DNA from: Clostridium sp. 'deep sea'
GTDB lineage: Bacteria; Bacillota; UBA994; PWPR01
NCBI RefSeq assembly: GCF_014931565.1
Contig: NZ_CP063353.1
Span: 558,001-622,000, forward strand
DNA length: 64,000 nt
Direction: 5' to 3'
The stretch's first letter is position 1. Every line of letters starts with the position of its first letter. Shown here in pieces: positions 35,197 through 44,906 of the stretch. The translations under genes were made by a program, and so were the position numbers. The notes under the pieces are model-generated. The model made no database searches. It worked only from the letters and a program-made list of their open reading frames with translations, and was not told the origin of the DNA.

Positions 35197-35222
35197 TGGC
35201 GAACACAAGGTTCGCCACTACG
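35197..35222. repeat. REP-like hairpin
   Basis: TGGCGAAC (35197-35204) with GTTCGCCA (35210-35217), loop ACAAG, then CTACG. Same build as the copies near 20, 22 and 29.5 kb. The rest of 34922-35296 holds no gene I can support. Confidence 0.6.
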
Positions 35223-35296
35223 AGGTTTGTTTTACTTATTTACAACAATATCAATTAACTCTTCTTTTTGATACTTACCCGATTTTAGTTTTACTT

Positions 35297-35413
35297 TTAC
35301 GGAGTAAATACCTCAGTAAGTAAACTTTCTTCTCTTAATAGTGTTAGATAATCTATCACTTTTGTGGTTTTATTTAATTTTTCTATTTCATTAGCGTAAT
35401 AATCTTTTTTCAT
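35297..35413 (-). CDS. Possible 38-residue small protein
   Basis: A short frame beginning MKKDYYANEIEKLN, charged and helix-prone, ending in VFTP. An AGAGG lies about seven bases before the ATG. It falls between the hfq terminator and the palindromic element upstream of the SpoVK-like gene. Nothing in it matches a family I know. It could equally be a chance frame in non-coding DNA. Confidence 0.35.
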   Translation of the reverse strand: MKKDYYANEIEKLNKTTKVIDYLTLLREESLLTEVFTP

Positions 35414-35530
35414 ATGATAACCTCTACTCTCTAGGCTGTTAATATGAGTTTACTTGAAATTGTACTAATTAGCAAACATAATTAAGACCTGCCTAACTTA
35501 CTCATTTGCCAAGCAAATAACCACATCAAC

Positions 35531-35563
35531 AAAAAAAAGTTGCTATAAATAGCAACTTTTTTT
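35531..35563 (-). terminator. Intrinsic terminator of the mut-mia-hfq operon
   Basis: AAAAAAAGTTGCTA / TAGCAACTTTTTTT with loop TAAA is symmetric, giving a T run on the minus strand. It begins 11 bp after the hfq stop. Confidence 0.88.
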
Positions 35564-35573
35564 GCGTTAGTTC

Positions 35574-35828
35574 TTAAAAATCGGTTTCTCCCTCATCTTC
35601 ATCAGGTTCGTATAATTTTACGTATCTACTTGGAATAATTGTTGAAACAGCATGTTTATATACCATTTGCTGTTTGCCTTCTACATCTAACAAAACTGTA
35701 AAATTATCGAATGATTTTACTAGGCCTCTTATTTGATAGCCGTTTGTTAAGAAAATGGTTGTTGCGATGTTTTCTTTTCTAACATAGTTTAAAAATGTAT
35801 CTTGTAAGTTTCCGCCAACTTTACTCAA
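35574..35828 (-). CDS. hfq: RNA chaperone Hfq
   Basis: An 84-residue Sm-like protein. Sm1 contains [18 protein letters not shown] and Sm2 the YKHAVSTI variant of the usual KHA motif. The short acidic tail (PDEDEGE) is typical of Gram-positive Hfq. It forms hexamers that bind small RNAs and mRNAs. It lies 38 bp after miaA, the standard order, and ends the operon. Confidence 0.97.
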   Translation of the reverse strand: MSKVGGNLQDTFLNYVRKENIATTIFLTNGYQIRGLVKSFDNFTVLLDVEGKQQMVYKHAVSTIIPSRYVKLYEPDEDEGETDF

Positions 35829-35866
35829 GGTGTATGCCCCCTTTATCTATCTGCTTGTAAATTCTA

Positions 35867-36808
35867 CTATAATATCAAAATTCCTGCTAATTGCTTTATT
35901 ATCTTGTCGACTAAATTCGACACCTGACTATTTTCGTGCACCTCTAGCCAGGTTATTTCTTTGTTTCTTCTAAACCAAGTTCTTTGTCTTTTAGCGTATT
36001 TTCGGGTTTCAAGCTTAATTACATTTACCATTTCGTGGTAGCTGGTTTTGCCTTTAAAATAGTCTATTACTTCTTTATAACCTAAGGCTTGAACTGCCAC
36101 TGGTCCTAAAAGATTATTAGCATATAGCTGCCTAACTTCTTCAATTAAGCCTTCGTTCATCATAATGTCAACTCTTCTATTAATACGGTCTACTAACAAA
36201 TCTCTATCCATATGTAATCCAAAAACAAAAAATTGGTATTTACTATTTATTTTATTTTCTTGACCTGTGTTTATTCTATCACCTGTTTGTAGATATACCT
36301 CAAGTGCTCTTATGATTCTTTTTCTATCATTTACAGCAAGCCTTTTAGCTGCCTCTGGCTGATAATAGGCAAGCTCTTTTAGTAACATTTCATTACCGTA
36401 TTTATCTGCAGCTATATTGAGATTTTCTCTTAAAAGAGGGTCTATTTTTTTATCTTTAAAGTTATAACCATATACTAAAGCATTAATATAGAGACCAGTT
36501 CCCCCTACAATTATGGGTGTTTTGCCTCTGTCATGGATATTTTCTATTTTTTCATAGGCTATTCTTTGATACTCAGCCACACTAAAAGAATCTGTTGGTT
36601 CAACTATATCTAACATATGGTGAACTATACCATCTCGTTCTTTAAGTGAGGCTTTTGCTGTTCCTATATTTAAGTGTTTAAAAACCTGCATAGAATCGGC
36701 AGAAATTATTTCTCCGTTTAATTGTTTAGCAAGCTCTATGCTTAAACTGGTTTTACCCACAGCTGTAGGTCCTATTATTACTATAACTTTATTCATTTTA
36801 TGCCTCAT
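35867..36808 (-). CDS. miaA: tRNA dimethylallyltransferase MiaA
   Basis: A 313-residue enzyme with the P-loop GPTAVGKTS (about 12-20), the SADSMQVF substrate segment and the C-terminal RKYAKRQRTWFRR tRNA-binding motif. It adds dimethylallyl to A37 of tRNAs reading UNN codons; MiaB, encoded upstream, then methylthiolates this base. Its start overlaps the mutL stop (ATGA). A second ATG four codons in has an AGG at better spacing and may be the real start. Confidence 0.96.
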   Translation of the reverse strand: MRHKMNKVIVIIGPTAVGKTSLSIELAKQLNGEIISADSMQVFKHLNIGTAKASLKERDGIVHHMLDIVEPTDSFSVAEYQRIAYEKIENIHDRGKTPIIVGGTGLYINALVYGYNFKDKKIDPLLRENLNIAADKYGNEMLLKELAYYQPEAAKRLAVNDRKRIIRALEVYLQTGDRINTGQENKINSKYQFFVFGLHMDRDLLVDRINRRVDIMMNEGLIEEVRQLYANNLLGPVAVQALGYKEVIDYFKGKTSYHEMVNVIKLETRKYAKRQRTWFRRNKEITWLEVHENSQVSNLVDKIIKQLAGILIL

Positions 36809-38652
36809 ACTCTGTTAAATTTACGCTCTAAGTCATTAAAACTAATTTTCCATATAATTGGTCTACCGTGGGGGCAAAAACGCCAGTTAGGGGTATTTGC
36901 TAAGTCCTTAATAAGGCTGAGCATTTCTGCTCTGGTTAAGGCTTGGTGAATTTTAATTGCTGATTTACATGAAAGACGAATAAGTATATTATCATACCAT
37001 TTATTTATGTTCAATTCATTACTAAATACCTCGGAAATAACCTCTTTCAACTCTTCTATAGACAATCTACCCGCTAAAAAGTCTGGTATACCTCTTATTA
37101 AAAAACTGTTAGTTCCAAAAGGTTCAATTATAATGCCTATTTTTTTAATATCGTCTATATAGTCTTTTATAAGATTAAAAGTTAGTTTAGAGAAAGATAT
37201 TGTTAGTGGCACAGCAAAATATTGAATATGGTGTTGATTGTTCTTTTGCCGTAGCCGCTCTACAATAATTCTCTCATGTGCTGCATGTTGATCTATTACA
37301 GCCATTCCTTCTTTATTTTGAATTACAATAAAACTATTATGAACCTGTCCTAATAACATAAACTGACTGAGTTCTTCTGGTATGTTCACTGTTTTTAAGT
37401 GAGTAACTGCTTGGTACTCATTATAATTAGTATTTGCTAAACCACTAGTTACTAAGTTTGGTCTAGCTGAAGCAAACTGCTTATTCGCAGAACTTTCAGC
37501 TATCTCAAACTCATTTTTCTTATCACTTACATAGCTCTCAAATATATTGCTTTCATTTATCATGTTCATTTGGGTAAACTGCTGTTGTGGTGTTACTGTT
37601 TGTTCTAAAACACTAGTTGTAGGCTCATCGTTTACTGCAGCAACTTCACTATTTGTTAGTTTAATGCTCTTAGCCAACGCTTCCCGTACAGCAGCGGTTA
37701 TTAAGGCATGTACATCCCCTTTATTGGCAAACCTAACTTCACTCTTAGTAGGGTGCACATTTACATCTACATCGGTAGTAGGTATTGTTATGTCTAGAAA
37801 AGCTGATGGATATGTTCTTGGTGGTAACATATTACCATAAGCTGCCTCAAGTGCATGCCTAATATTGTTATCTCCTATTATTCTTTTATTAATAAAAAAA
37901 TATTGGTTTCTTCTATTGTGCTGGCTATACTTAGGCTCAGATATATATCCTTGCACATAATAACCATTACGGGTAAAGCTTAGTTCAAGTAAATTGTTAA
38001 CTAGTTTAACATCAAATAAAGCAGTAATACTGTTTCTTAAATCGCCATTACCATTGGTATATACAATTTCTTTACCGTTTCTAAAGTACTTAAAAGCAAC
38101 ATTAGGATGAGACAAAGCTACCTGTTTAAATAGAGCAGAAATACGCTGAGCCTCCGCCCTTGCTGAGCTCATAAATTTAAGGCGTGCTGGGGTATTATAA
38201 AAGAGTTTTTCTACCTTTATAGTTGTTCCTATTTTGCACGCTACCACTTGGTGCTTTAAAAACTCGCCACCTTCAAAAACCATAAGATGTCCTTCTGCAC
38301 TATCTTTAGTTCTTGATTTAATAGTTACTTTACTAACTGAGGCAATGCTTGGCAACGCCTCACCTCTAAAACCTAAGCTTGTTAAATTATAGAGATCTTC
38401 TTCTTGTTTAATTTTGCTTGTGGCATGCCTAATAAAAGCTGTTTTCATATCTTCATAGGCTATTCCCAGTCCATTATCGATAACCTCTATTTCTGTTAAA
38501 CCTCCATCGTGTATAGCTATCTCTATACGGGTAGCTTCAGCGTCAATAGAGTTTTCCATTAGCTCTTTTAGTACAGATGCTGGTCGTTCTATAACCTCAC
38601 CAGCAGCAATCTGGTTTATTAAGTTATTTGGTAATATCTTAATTTTTGTCAT
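36805..38652 (-). CDS. mutL: DNA mismatch repair protein MutL
   Basis: A 615-residue GHKL ATPase. The N-terminal half has ELMENSIDAEATRIEI, DNGLGI and GFRGEALPSIASV. A variable linker (about 330-420) leads to the C-terminal dimerisation and endonuclease domain with DQHAAHERI and CPHGRPI, the metal-site motifs of nicking MutL proteins. It acts with MutS to direct repair after replication errors. It overlaps mutS by 14 bases. Confidence 0.96.
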   Translation of the reverse strand: MTKIKILPNNLINQIAAGEVIERPASVLKELMENSIDAEATRIEIAIHDGGLTEIEVIDNGLGIAYEDMKTAFIRHATSKIKQEEDLYNLTSLGFRGEALPSIASVSKVTIKSRTKDSAEGHLMVFEGGEFLKHQVVACKIGTTIKVEKLFYNTPARLKFMSSARAEAQRISALFKQVALSHPNVAFKYFRNGKEIVYTNGNGDLRNSITALFDVKLVNNLLELSFTRNGYYVQGYISEPKYSQHNRRNQYFFINKRIIGDNNIRHALEAAYGNMLPPRTYPSAFLDITIPTTDVDVNVHPTKSEVRFANKGDVHALITAAVREALAKSIKLTNSEVAAVNDEPTTSVLEQTVTPQQQFTQMNMINESNIFESYVSDKKNEFEIAESSANKQFASARPNLVTSGLANTNYNEYQAVTHLKTVNIPEELSQFMLLGQVHNSFIVIQNKEGMAVIDQHAAHERIIVERLRQKNNQHHIQYFAVPLTISFSKLTFNLIKDYIDDIKKIGIIIEPFGTNSFLIRGIPDFLAGRLSIEELKEVISEVFSNELNINKWYDNILIRLSCKSAIKIHQALTRAEMLSLIKDLANTPNWRFCPHGRPIIWKISFNDLERKFNRV

Positions 38653-41221
38653 TGTTTTTCTCTCTTATAATTTCGCTTTGCCATTTAACTATATATGTTA
38701 GGGCGTTAAAAGGTGTTAAGTGTTCTGCATTAATTGCCATAATTTCGTCTTCAACTTTAGAGTTTTTTTGTGATTCAAACCTCAAAGGAATACTCATTTG
38801 AACCTCACTTGTAGCTGCCACTTCATTTTTACCACTCTCAAGTAACTCAAGGTATTTACTAGCTGAACTAATAACTTCTTTAGGTATACCAGCTAATCTA
38901 CAAACATGTATTCCGTAGCTTCTATTACTTGGGCCAGGGATTATTTTGTGTAAAAACACAATATCTTGACCATCTTCATGAACAGCAACAGAGTAATTAT
39001 TTATTTCCTGATATAAATCTGCAAGATCAACAAGTTCATGGTAATGGGTAGCAAATAACACCCTACAACCAACTGTTACTAAAAATTCTGATACTGCCCT
39101 AGCAATACTCATACCGTCATAAGTACTTGTACCTCTGCCTATTTCATCTAAGATAACAAAGCTCTTTTTTGTGGCATTTTTACATATATTAGCTACCTCT
39201 TTCATTTCAACCATAAAGGTACTGTGACCCGAAAAAATATCATCGGAGGCTCCAACTCTAGTAAATAATCTATCTACGATGCCTATTGTTGCTTGTGAAG
39301 CCGGCACAAAAGAGCCAATTTGAGCCATTAATATTATTAATGCTACTTGCCTCATATAGGTAGATTTACCCGACATATTGGGTCCAGTTATAATATGAAA
39401 AATATCATTATCTGCTATAGATACGGTATTAGGTATAAAGCTACCTATTTCTACTACCTGTTCAATCACTGGGTGGCGCCCGTTTACTATCTTTATGTTA
39501 TTTTCATAGTTAACACAGGGCCTTACAAAATCGTACTTAATTGCTACCTGAGCAAAGGAACTTAATGAATCAATAGTTGCAATTGATTGGGCTATTCTTT
39601 GTAGGGCATAAACATGCTGAAGTATTTCTTTTATGATATTACTAAATACCTCAAACTCAAGCTTATTAAGCTTTTCTTCTGCGGTTAAAATATCTTCTTC
39701 TTTTTGCTTTAACTCTGGAGTTATATATCTCTCTGCATTAGAGAGGGTTTGTTTTCTAATATAGTGTTCAGGGGTTAAATGCAAATTGCTTTTAGTTATC
39801 TCTAGGTAATAACCAAAAACTTTATTAAAACCTATTTTTAAAGACTTAATTCCAGTCTGCTGACGCTCATTGGCCTCTAATTTAGCTATCCACTGCTGAC
39901 CATTATCTTTTATATCTTTAAGTCGGTCTATTTCATCGTTATAGCCAGTCTCAATTATGCCCCCATCTTTTACAGATGTTGGTGGATCTTGCATAATTGC
40001 TTTATCTAAGTATTTAGTTAAATCACTTAGCTCGTTTAGTGAACTAAGCAACTCACTTAAAAGACTAGACCTACAGCTTTTGCGTAACGGGTATAACTGC
40101 TCTGCTTGTTGTAACGATATAATTAAAGACCTAACGTCTTTACCATTTGCATTACCTAAAGCTAGTTTTCCAACAATACGTTCTATGTCTAAAATGTTTT
40201 TTAGTATGTCTCTTATGTTTGTAAATAATGGGGTATCGTTTGTAAGCTCTTCCACAACCTCTAAACGTTTGTTAATTCTATCTACATTCATTAAAGGGTT
40301 AAGGATAAGTTCCCTTACATATCTACTACCCATGGGGGTTACAGCATTATCTAATAACCAAAATAACGAACCCCTTTTTTTGTTATCTCTCATTGTTTCT
40401 GTTAGCTCCAAATTACGCTTAGTTATATTATCTATTTTCATATACTCAGAGCTAACCACTGGTTCAATATTAGTTATACGAGTTAATAAACTTTTTTGCG
40501 TTTTATTAATGTATTGTAGTAATAGGTATGAGGCCTCTTTACCTAGGTTTAAATGGTCACAATTTACAAAAGAAATCCTACTAATAATACTATTTATTAA
40601 ATTTTTATTGCTCTCACTTACATAGTTAATTGGAATATTATTGGTGTTAACTACTACATCAATTTGTTTAATTCTGTTTAACTCAAAATTAGTAACCAAC
40701 TCCGCTGGACTAAATTTTAAAAACTCGTCAGACAATAACTCTAGTAAATTACCATCTGTAAACTGACCACACCTAAAGTAGCCAGTTGATACATCTACTA
40801 TACTAAAACCATATCCTTCATAGTCATGAAAAATAGACATTAAAAAGTTATTTTGATCTGGGTCTAAATAGTCCCCATCTGCTAAAGTGCCAGGTGTTAT
40901 TATATTAACAACATCTCTTTTTACTAAGCCCTTTGCTTGTTTTGCATCTTCTACTTGCTCACAAATAGCAACCCTTTTACCACAGGAAATAAGTTTTTGA
41001 ATATAATTATTAGCTGAGTGATAAGGTACTCCACACATTGGTATTTTTTTACCTTTACCACCATCGCGTGCTGTTAATACAATATTTAAAGCATCTGATG
41101 CATATTTAGCATCATCAAAAAACATTTCATAAAAATCGCCTAATCTAAAAAATAAAATACAATCTTTATATCTACTTTTGATCTCTAAATACTGCCTTAA
41201 CATAGGCGTATATTGAGTCAT
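38639..41221 (-). CDS. mutS: DNA mismatch recognition protein MutS
   Basis: An 860-residue MutS. The mismatch-binding domain has FFRLGDFYEMFFDDA (the FxE motif), followed by connector, lever and clamp domains. The ATPase has GPNMSGKSTYMRQ (about 613-625), ILDEIGRGTSTYDG and a trailing helix-turn-helix. Length is normal for MutS1. It lies 17 bp after miaB and overlaps mutL. Confidence 0.97.
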   Translation of the reverse strand: MTQYTPMLRQYLEIKSRYKDCILFFRLGDFYEMFFDDAKYASDALNIVLTARDGGKGKKIPMCGVPYHSANNYIQKLISCGKRVAICEQVEDAKQAKGLVKRDVVNIITPGTLADGDYLDPDQNNFLMSIFHDYEGYGFSIVDVSTGYFRCGQFTDGNLLELLSDEFLKFSPAELVTNFELNRIKQIDVVVNTNNIPINYVSESNKNLINSIISRISFVNCDHLNLGKEASYLLLQYINKTQKSLLTRITNIEPVVSSEYMKIDNITKRNLELTETMRDNKKRGSLFWLLDNAVTPMGSRYVRELILNPLMNVDRINKRLEVVEELTNDTPLFTNIRDILKNILDIERIVGKLALGNANGKDVRSLIISLQQAEQLYPLRKSCRSSLLSELLSSLNELSDLTKYLDKAIMQDPPTSVKDGGIIETGYNDEIDRLKDIKDNGQQWIAKLEANERQQTGIKSLKIGFNKVFGYYLEITKSNLHLTPEHYIRKQTLSNAERYITPELKQKEEDILTAEEKLNKLEFEVFSNIIKEILQHVYALQRIAQSIATIDSLSSFAQVAIKYDFVRPCVNYENNIKIVNGRHPVIEQVVEIGSFIPNTVSIADNDIFHIITGPNMSGKSTYMRQVALIILMAQIGSFVPASQATIGIVDRLFTRVGASDDIFSGHSTFMVEMKEVANICKNATKKSFVILDEIGRGTSTYDGMSIARAVSEFLVTVGCRVLFATHYHELVDLADLYQEINNYSVAVHEDGQDIVFLHKIIPGPSNRSYGIHVCRLAGIPKEVISSASKYLELLESGKNEVAATSEVQMSIPLRFESQKNSKVEDEIMAINAEHLTPFNALTYIVKWQSEIIREKNNDKN

Positions 41222-41238
41222 AGTTATCCTCCATTAGT

Positions 41239-42558
41239 TTATAACGCTTCTGCCCAGAGGGTGAAGTTGCTTACTTTGTTTATTTTTACTCTTACAATAT
41301 CACCTGTTTTATAGTCCCCTACTAAATGAACTAGTTTATAGGTATCTGTTCTGGCACTTAATACGTTATCATTTCTTTTACTAGAGCCTTCAATCATTAC
41401 ATCTAGCTCTTTACCAAAGTAAGATTCATTGCTAGTTAACATTAAGCTTTGAACTTTTTTAATTAGCGTGTGTAATCTCTCTTTTTTAACTGCTTCTGGC
41501 ACTTGGTTTTCATACTTAGCGGCAGGGGTTCCTTCTCGTTTAGAATAAGCAAAGGTAAAAGCAGCATCAAACTTAACAGCATTTACTACATCTAGGGTAT
41601 CTAAAAAGTCTTGCTCGGTTTCACCCGGAAAACCTACTATTATATCTGTAGTAATTGTACAATTTGGGATTTCTTTTCTTACCTTTAAAGCCAGCTCTAA
41701 ATACTGCTCTTTTGTATACTTGCGGTTCATAGCCTTAAGCACGTTTGTACTTCCAGACTGCATAGGCAAATGTATATGATTACAAATATTATCATATTTT
41801 TTAACTATCTCTATTAGTTTATCACTCATATCCTTAGGGTGTGGTGTCATAAACCTAATTCTTAACAGACCCTTAATATTTGCTAACTGTTCTAATAGTG
41901 TTTCGAAAGAAATATTGCTACTAAGGTCGTTTCCATAGGAGTTTACATTTTGACCCAATAATGTTACCTCTTTATAACCATTAGCTACTAAACCTTTAAC
42001 TTCATTTACAATATCCTCTTGTTTTCTGCTACGCTCTCTACCTCTTACATGCGGCACAATGCAATAGGTACAAAAGTTATTACAGCCATAAGTTATATTA
42101 ATGCTGGCTTTATGTTTATATTTTCGGTTTTTAGGTAGGTTTTCAACAACTAAACCATCTATATCATGAATCTCGAATATTTTTTCATTTTTAAGCAAAG
42201 CCTTGTCAAAAAGATCTGCAAATTCGTGTAAATTATGGGTGCCAAAAATTAAATCAAGTTTGGGAAAATTACTCTTTAGTTTTTTGGCAACCTGTATTTG
42301 TTGAGGCATACACCCACCTATACCAATAATTAAAGAAGGTTTCAGCTGTTTTAGTTGCATAAGGTCACCCATTTTGCCATAAATACGTTGCTCAGCATGT
42401 TCTCTTACAGCACAGGTTACCAATAATATTACATCTGCATACTCTAAGTTATCTGTGTGAATATAACCTTTTTTATACAAAATTCCTGCTAAAGTTTCAC
42501 TATCTGCTTCATTCATTTGACAGCCATAAGTAATTATGTGGTAGTATTTTTCGTTCAT
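41239..42558 (-). CDS. miaB: tRNA-2-methylthio-N6-dimethylallyladenosine synthase MiaB
   Basis: A 439-residue radical-SAM methylthiotransferase. The N-terminal cluster domain has cysteines in TYGCQMNEADSE, VTCAVRE and GGCMPQQ. The radical SAM cluster is CNNFCTYCIVP, and a C-terminal TRAM domain binds RNA. It completes the ms2i6A37 modification begun by MiaA in the same operon. RimO, a paralogue, is encoded at the other end of the window. Confidence 0.96.
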   Translation of the reverse strand: MNEKYYHIITYGCQMNEADSETLAGILYKKGYIHTDNLEYADVILLVTCAVREHAEQRIYGKMGDLMQLKQLKPSLIIGIGGCMPQQIQVAKKLKSNFPKLDLIFGTHNLHEFADLFDKALLKNEKIFEIHDIDGLVVENLPKNRKYKHKASINITYGCNNFCTYCIVPHVRGRERSRKQEDIVNEVKGLVANGYKEVTLLGQNVNSYGNDLSSNISFETLLEQLANIKGLLRIRFMTPHPKDMSDKLIEIVKKYDNICNHIHLPMQSGSTNVLKAMNRKYTKEQYLELALKVRKEIPNCTITTDIIVGFPGETEQDFLDTLDVVNAVKFDAAFTFAYSKREGTPAAKYENQVPEAVKKERLHTLIKKVQSLMLTSNESYFGKELDVMIEGSSKRNDNVLSARTDTYKLVHLVGDYKTGDIVRVKINKVSNFTLWAEAL

Positions 42559-42579
42559 TGTAACTGTCCTCTCAGGGAA

Positions 42580-43653
42580 TTATTTTGTAAACTGATACTT
42601 ATAATCAGTAATTATTTTTAGTGCTTTTTCAATTGGTAATGCCTCAATAAAACACTCATCTCTACCTAAGGTATCAACAGCCTTAAATACAGCATTGATA
42701 ATAGCTTCTTCTACAGCCTCAACTGTAGCAGCAAAAAACTTGCTCATGGTAGCACCATCACCAACCATAGTATTTACTAAAGCTTCACCTTTTAAAGTTT
42801 TATCATAGGTTCTAGTATTCGACAAGGCAATAATAAAATCTCCACTACCATGAGTAGCTATAGAACCAGTTCTGGCGAGCCCCATTGCACCTCTACGAGC
42901 AATTCTTTTTAATTGTCTACTATCGAATGGGGCATCGGTTGCAACAAGTATTACAATTGAACCACTGCCATCTAACTCCTTACTATCTTTATCTATAATT
43001 CTACCAACAGGTATACCATCTATAGTTAAATGCTCACGTTTTCCAAAATTTGCCTGAACTAAAGCACCAACATGATACTCTTTGCCCTCTGCCTCAAGCA
43101 AACGTGATGCTGTACCAATACCGCCTTTATAACCAAAGGCTACCATACCAGTACCTCCACCAACACAGCCCTCATCAACTTCTCCTGTTTTGGCAATGTT
43201 TAAGGCCTCAAGAACATGCTCTTGATTAACAAATCTTTTCTCTATTTCGTTTAGTTTACCATCATTACATTCAGCAACAAAAGGGTTAACAGAACGAAGC
43301 CCCTCATTATTTTCAACCATATAAGAAATTAATCCATCAGCCACCTTGCCAATGTTTAATGTATTTGTTAACATTATTGGAGTTTCAATTACCCCTAGCT
43401 CTTCAACTTGGGCTAGACCCATGGCTTTTCCATAGCCATTTTGTACATGGATAGCAGCAGCACACTTATGATTATAGATATCATTATGTGGTATGATGGC
43501 AGTAACACCAGTTCGGGCGCATCCGTTAGTATTATTATTAATAGTAACATGTCCAACTCTAATACCTGGAACATCGGTAATTGCGTTGTACTTACCAGGT
43601 TTCATTGTACCAATATTAATGCCATATTCTCTAGCTCTTTTACGTGTGTTCAT
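42580..43653 (-). CDS. P1-family (DmpA-type) aminopeptidase
   Basis: About 357 residues of peptidase family S58. It has DVPGIRVGHVTI near the start, GCVGGGTGMVAFGYKGGIGT around the autoprocessing region, and SGSIVILVATDAPF. Members cleave themselves before a nucleophilic Ser/Thr and act as aminopeptidases or beta-peptidases. I chose the ATG at 43653, preceded by GGAGGTAACAAC; an upstream start adds 14 residues without a site. It heads the miaB-mutS-mutL-miaA-hfq run, 21 bp before miaB. Confidence 0.85.
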   Translation of the reverse strand: MNTRKRAREYGINIGTMKPGKYNAITDVPGIRVGHVTINNNTNGCARTGVTAIIPHNDIYNHKCAAAIHVQNGYGKAMGLAQVEELGVIETPIMLTNTLNIGKVADGLISYMVENNEGLRSVNPFVAECNDGKLNEIEKRFVNQEHVLEALNIAKTGEVDEGCVGGGTGMVAFGYKGGIGTASRLLEAEGKEYHVGALVQANFGKREHLTIDGIPVGRIIDKDSKELDGSGSIVILVATDAPFDSRQLKRIARRGAMGLARTGSIATHGSGDFIIALSNTRTYDKTLKGEALVNTMVGDGATMSKFFAATVEAVEEAIINAVFKAVDTLGRDECFIEALPIEKALKIITDYKYQFTK

Positions 43654-43679
43654 GTTGTTACCTCCGTATTTTGTATTGC

Positions 43680-43700
43680 ACGATTTATTAAACAAATCGT
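43680..43700. promoter_or_regulatory. Short inverted repeat between divergent genes
   Basis: ACGATTT and AAATCGT are separated by seven bases in the 80-bp gap between the divergent peptidase and YitT genes. It could be an operator, but it is short and may be chance. Confidence 0.25.
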
Positions 43701-43743
43701 TGCTTAATTTACAATAATATATATTATAAAGGATGTGTTTAAA

Positions 43744-44595
43744 TTGTTGCTAAAAAAAATTGCAAATTTCTTTGGAATTCTTGTCGGTAGTTTAATAACT
43801 GCCATTGGTGTTAGTTCGTTACTAGTACCAAATAAAATCGCTTCGGGCGGTGCTAGCGGTATAGCAACTCTATTATATCATCTTTTTGAGTGGTCACCGG
43901 GTATAATTTTGCTAAGTATTAATATTCCATTGCTTATTTTAAGTGGTCTGTTAGTAAACTGGCGTTTTGCTATAAACTCGGTAGTGGGTAGTATTGCCAC
44001 CTCTGGCTTTGTTTTTTACCTTGAGGGAATACCTGCTTTAACTACTGACCCTTTACTTGCTACACTCTATGGTGGAATTATAACTGGTGCTGGTATTGGT
44101 ATAGTATTTAGATCACGTGGCTCTACGGGGGGAACAGATTTACTAGCAAGAATCTTAACCAAGTATACACCTATTTCAATAGGGCAAGCCCTAATGTCCA
44201 TAGATTTATTTGTAGTAGGTGGTGCAGCAATAGTATTTAATGCTGAGTATGCTATGTATGCTTTAATAGGTTTATATTTAACTGCCAAGGTTATAGACAT
44301 TGTTCAAGAAGGCATATCTTATACCAAGCAGGTTACTATTATCAGTAATAATATAGAAGATATAACAGCGGGCATATTTCAAAAACTAGGTAGAGGAGTA
44401 ACCTACTTTTATACTAAAGGTGGGTACACTGGCTCTGAAAAGCTGACAGCAATAGTGATAGTACGCAGAAATGAACTATCTAAGTTAAAAGCAGTAATAA
44501 AAGATATTGATAAAGATGCTTTTGTTATTGTAGCTCAAGTGCATCAAGTATTAGGTGAAGGCTTTCAAAAAATGCCTGCGGAAATTGAAGAGTAA
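43744..44595 (+). CDS. YitT-family membrane protein
   Basis: About 283 residues. The N-terminal five to six membrane segments form the YitT/DUF161 domain, with GSLITAIGVSSLLVPNKIASGG near the start and FRSRGSTGGTDLLARIL in the middle. The C-terminal cytoplasmic DUF2179 domain runs from about residue 210. The function of the family is not settled. AAAGGATGTG six bases before the TTG at 43744 favours that start; a GTG at 43735 lies within the site. It is divergent from the P1 peptidase gene. Confidence 0.85.
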   Translation: MLLKKIANFFGILVGSLITAIGVSSLLVPNKIASGGASGIATLLYHLFEWSPGIILLSINIPLLILSGLLVNWRFAINSVVGSIATSGFVFYLEGIPALTTDPLLATLYGGIITGAGIGIVFRSRGSTGGTDLLARILTKYTPISIGQALMSIDLFVVGGAAIVFNAEYAMYALIGLYLTAKVIDIVQEGISYTKQVTIISNNIEDITAGIFQKLGRGVTYFYTKGGYTGSEKLTAIVIVRRNELSKLKAVIKDIDKDAFVIVAQVHQVLGEGFQKMPAEIEE

Positions 44596-44616
44596 ACTCG
44601 TTAATTAATTCTAAAA

Positions 44617-44652
44617 AATGGGATTTGAACTGTTGCTAGTTCGAATCCCATT
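44617..44652. terminator. Hairpin after yitT
   Basis: AATGGGATTTGAAC (44617-44630) and GTTCGAATCCCATT (44639-44652) pair at 13 of 14 positions. The A run to the left gives a T run on the minus strand, and CTATATTT follows on the plus strand, so it could stop transcription either way. One arm resembles a tRNA T-arm, but no tRNA surrounds it. A second weaker hairpin lies at 44683-44709. Confidence 0.5.
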
Positions 44653-44780
44653 CTATATTTACTGTAAAACTAATTGGCATAAGAAAAGTTCCACATAAAA
44701 ATGTAGAACTTGTTTAATCTATTTGTTTTGAAGTTTAATCCCATCTTATTATCTAATTAAGAGCAAACAGACACGGTTTT

Positions 44781-44906
44781 TTAGTCGTTACCAGGGAAAA
44801 AAACCCAACATCTAATATCACATACCCCTAAAAACTTGGGTGGAAGCAAATCACCACAATCCCAAAATCCACACACTTTTTTGCTAGAGTTGATTAAGTA
44901 TTTCAT
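44781..44906 (-). CDS. Possible 41-residue Cys/Trp-containing micropeptide
   Basis: The frame begins MKYLINSSKKVCGFWDCGD and contains four cysteines, LLPPK and a C-terminal CWVFFPGND. GGAGG six bases before the ATG is one of the best ribosome sites in this region, which is the main support. No family is recognised. A second small frame at 46044-46157 shares a C-x(3-4)-C-x-D-x-x-P-P-K pattern. It lies downstream of a phosphotransferase gene on the same strand. It could be a peptide signal, a modified peptide or a metal-binding microprotein; it may also be chance. Confidence 0.45.
   Translation of the reverse strand: MKYLINSSKKVCGFWDCGDLLPPKFLGVCDIRCWVFFPGND

Noticed and set aside
35120-35323. 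Plus-strand 67-codon frame
   Set aside because: It runs through a REP-like hairpin, has no ribosome site and shows no protein-like composition.
44617-44652. tRNA T-arm-like sequence GTTCGAATCCC
   Set aside because: The stem continues symmetrically for 14 bp as a plain hairpin, and no acceptor, D or anticodon arm can be drawn around it.
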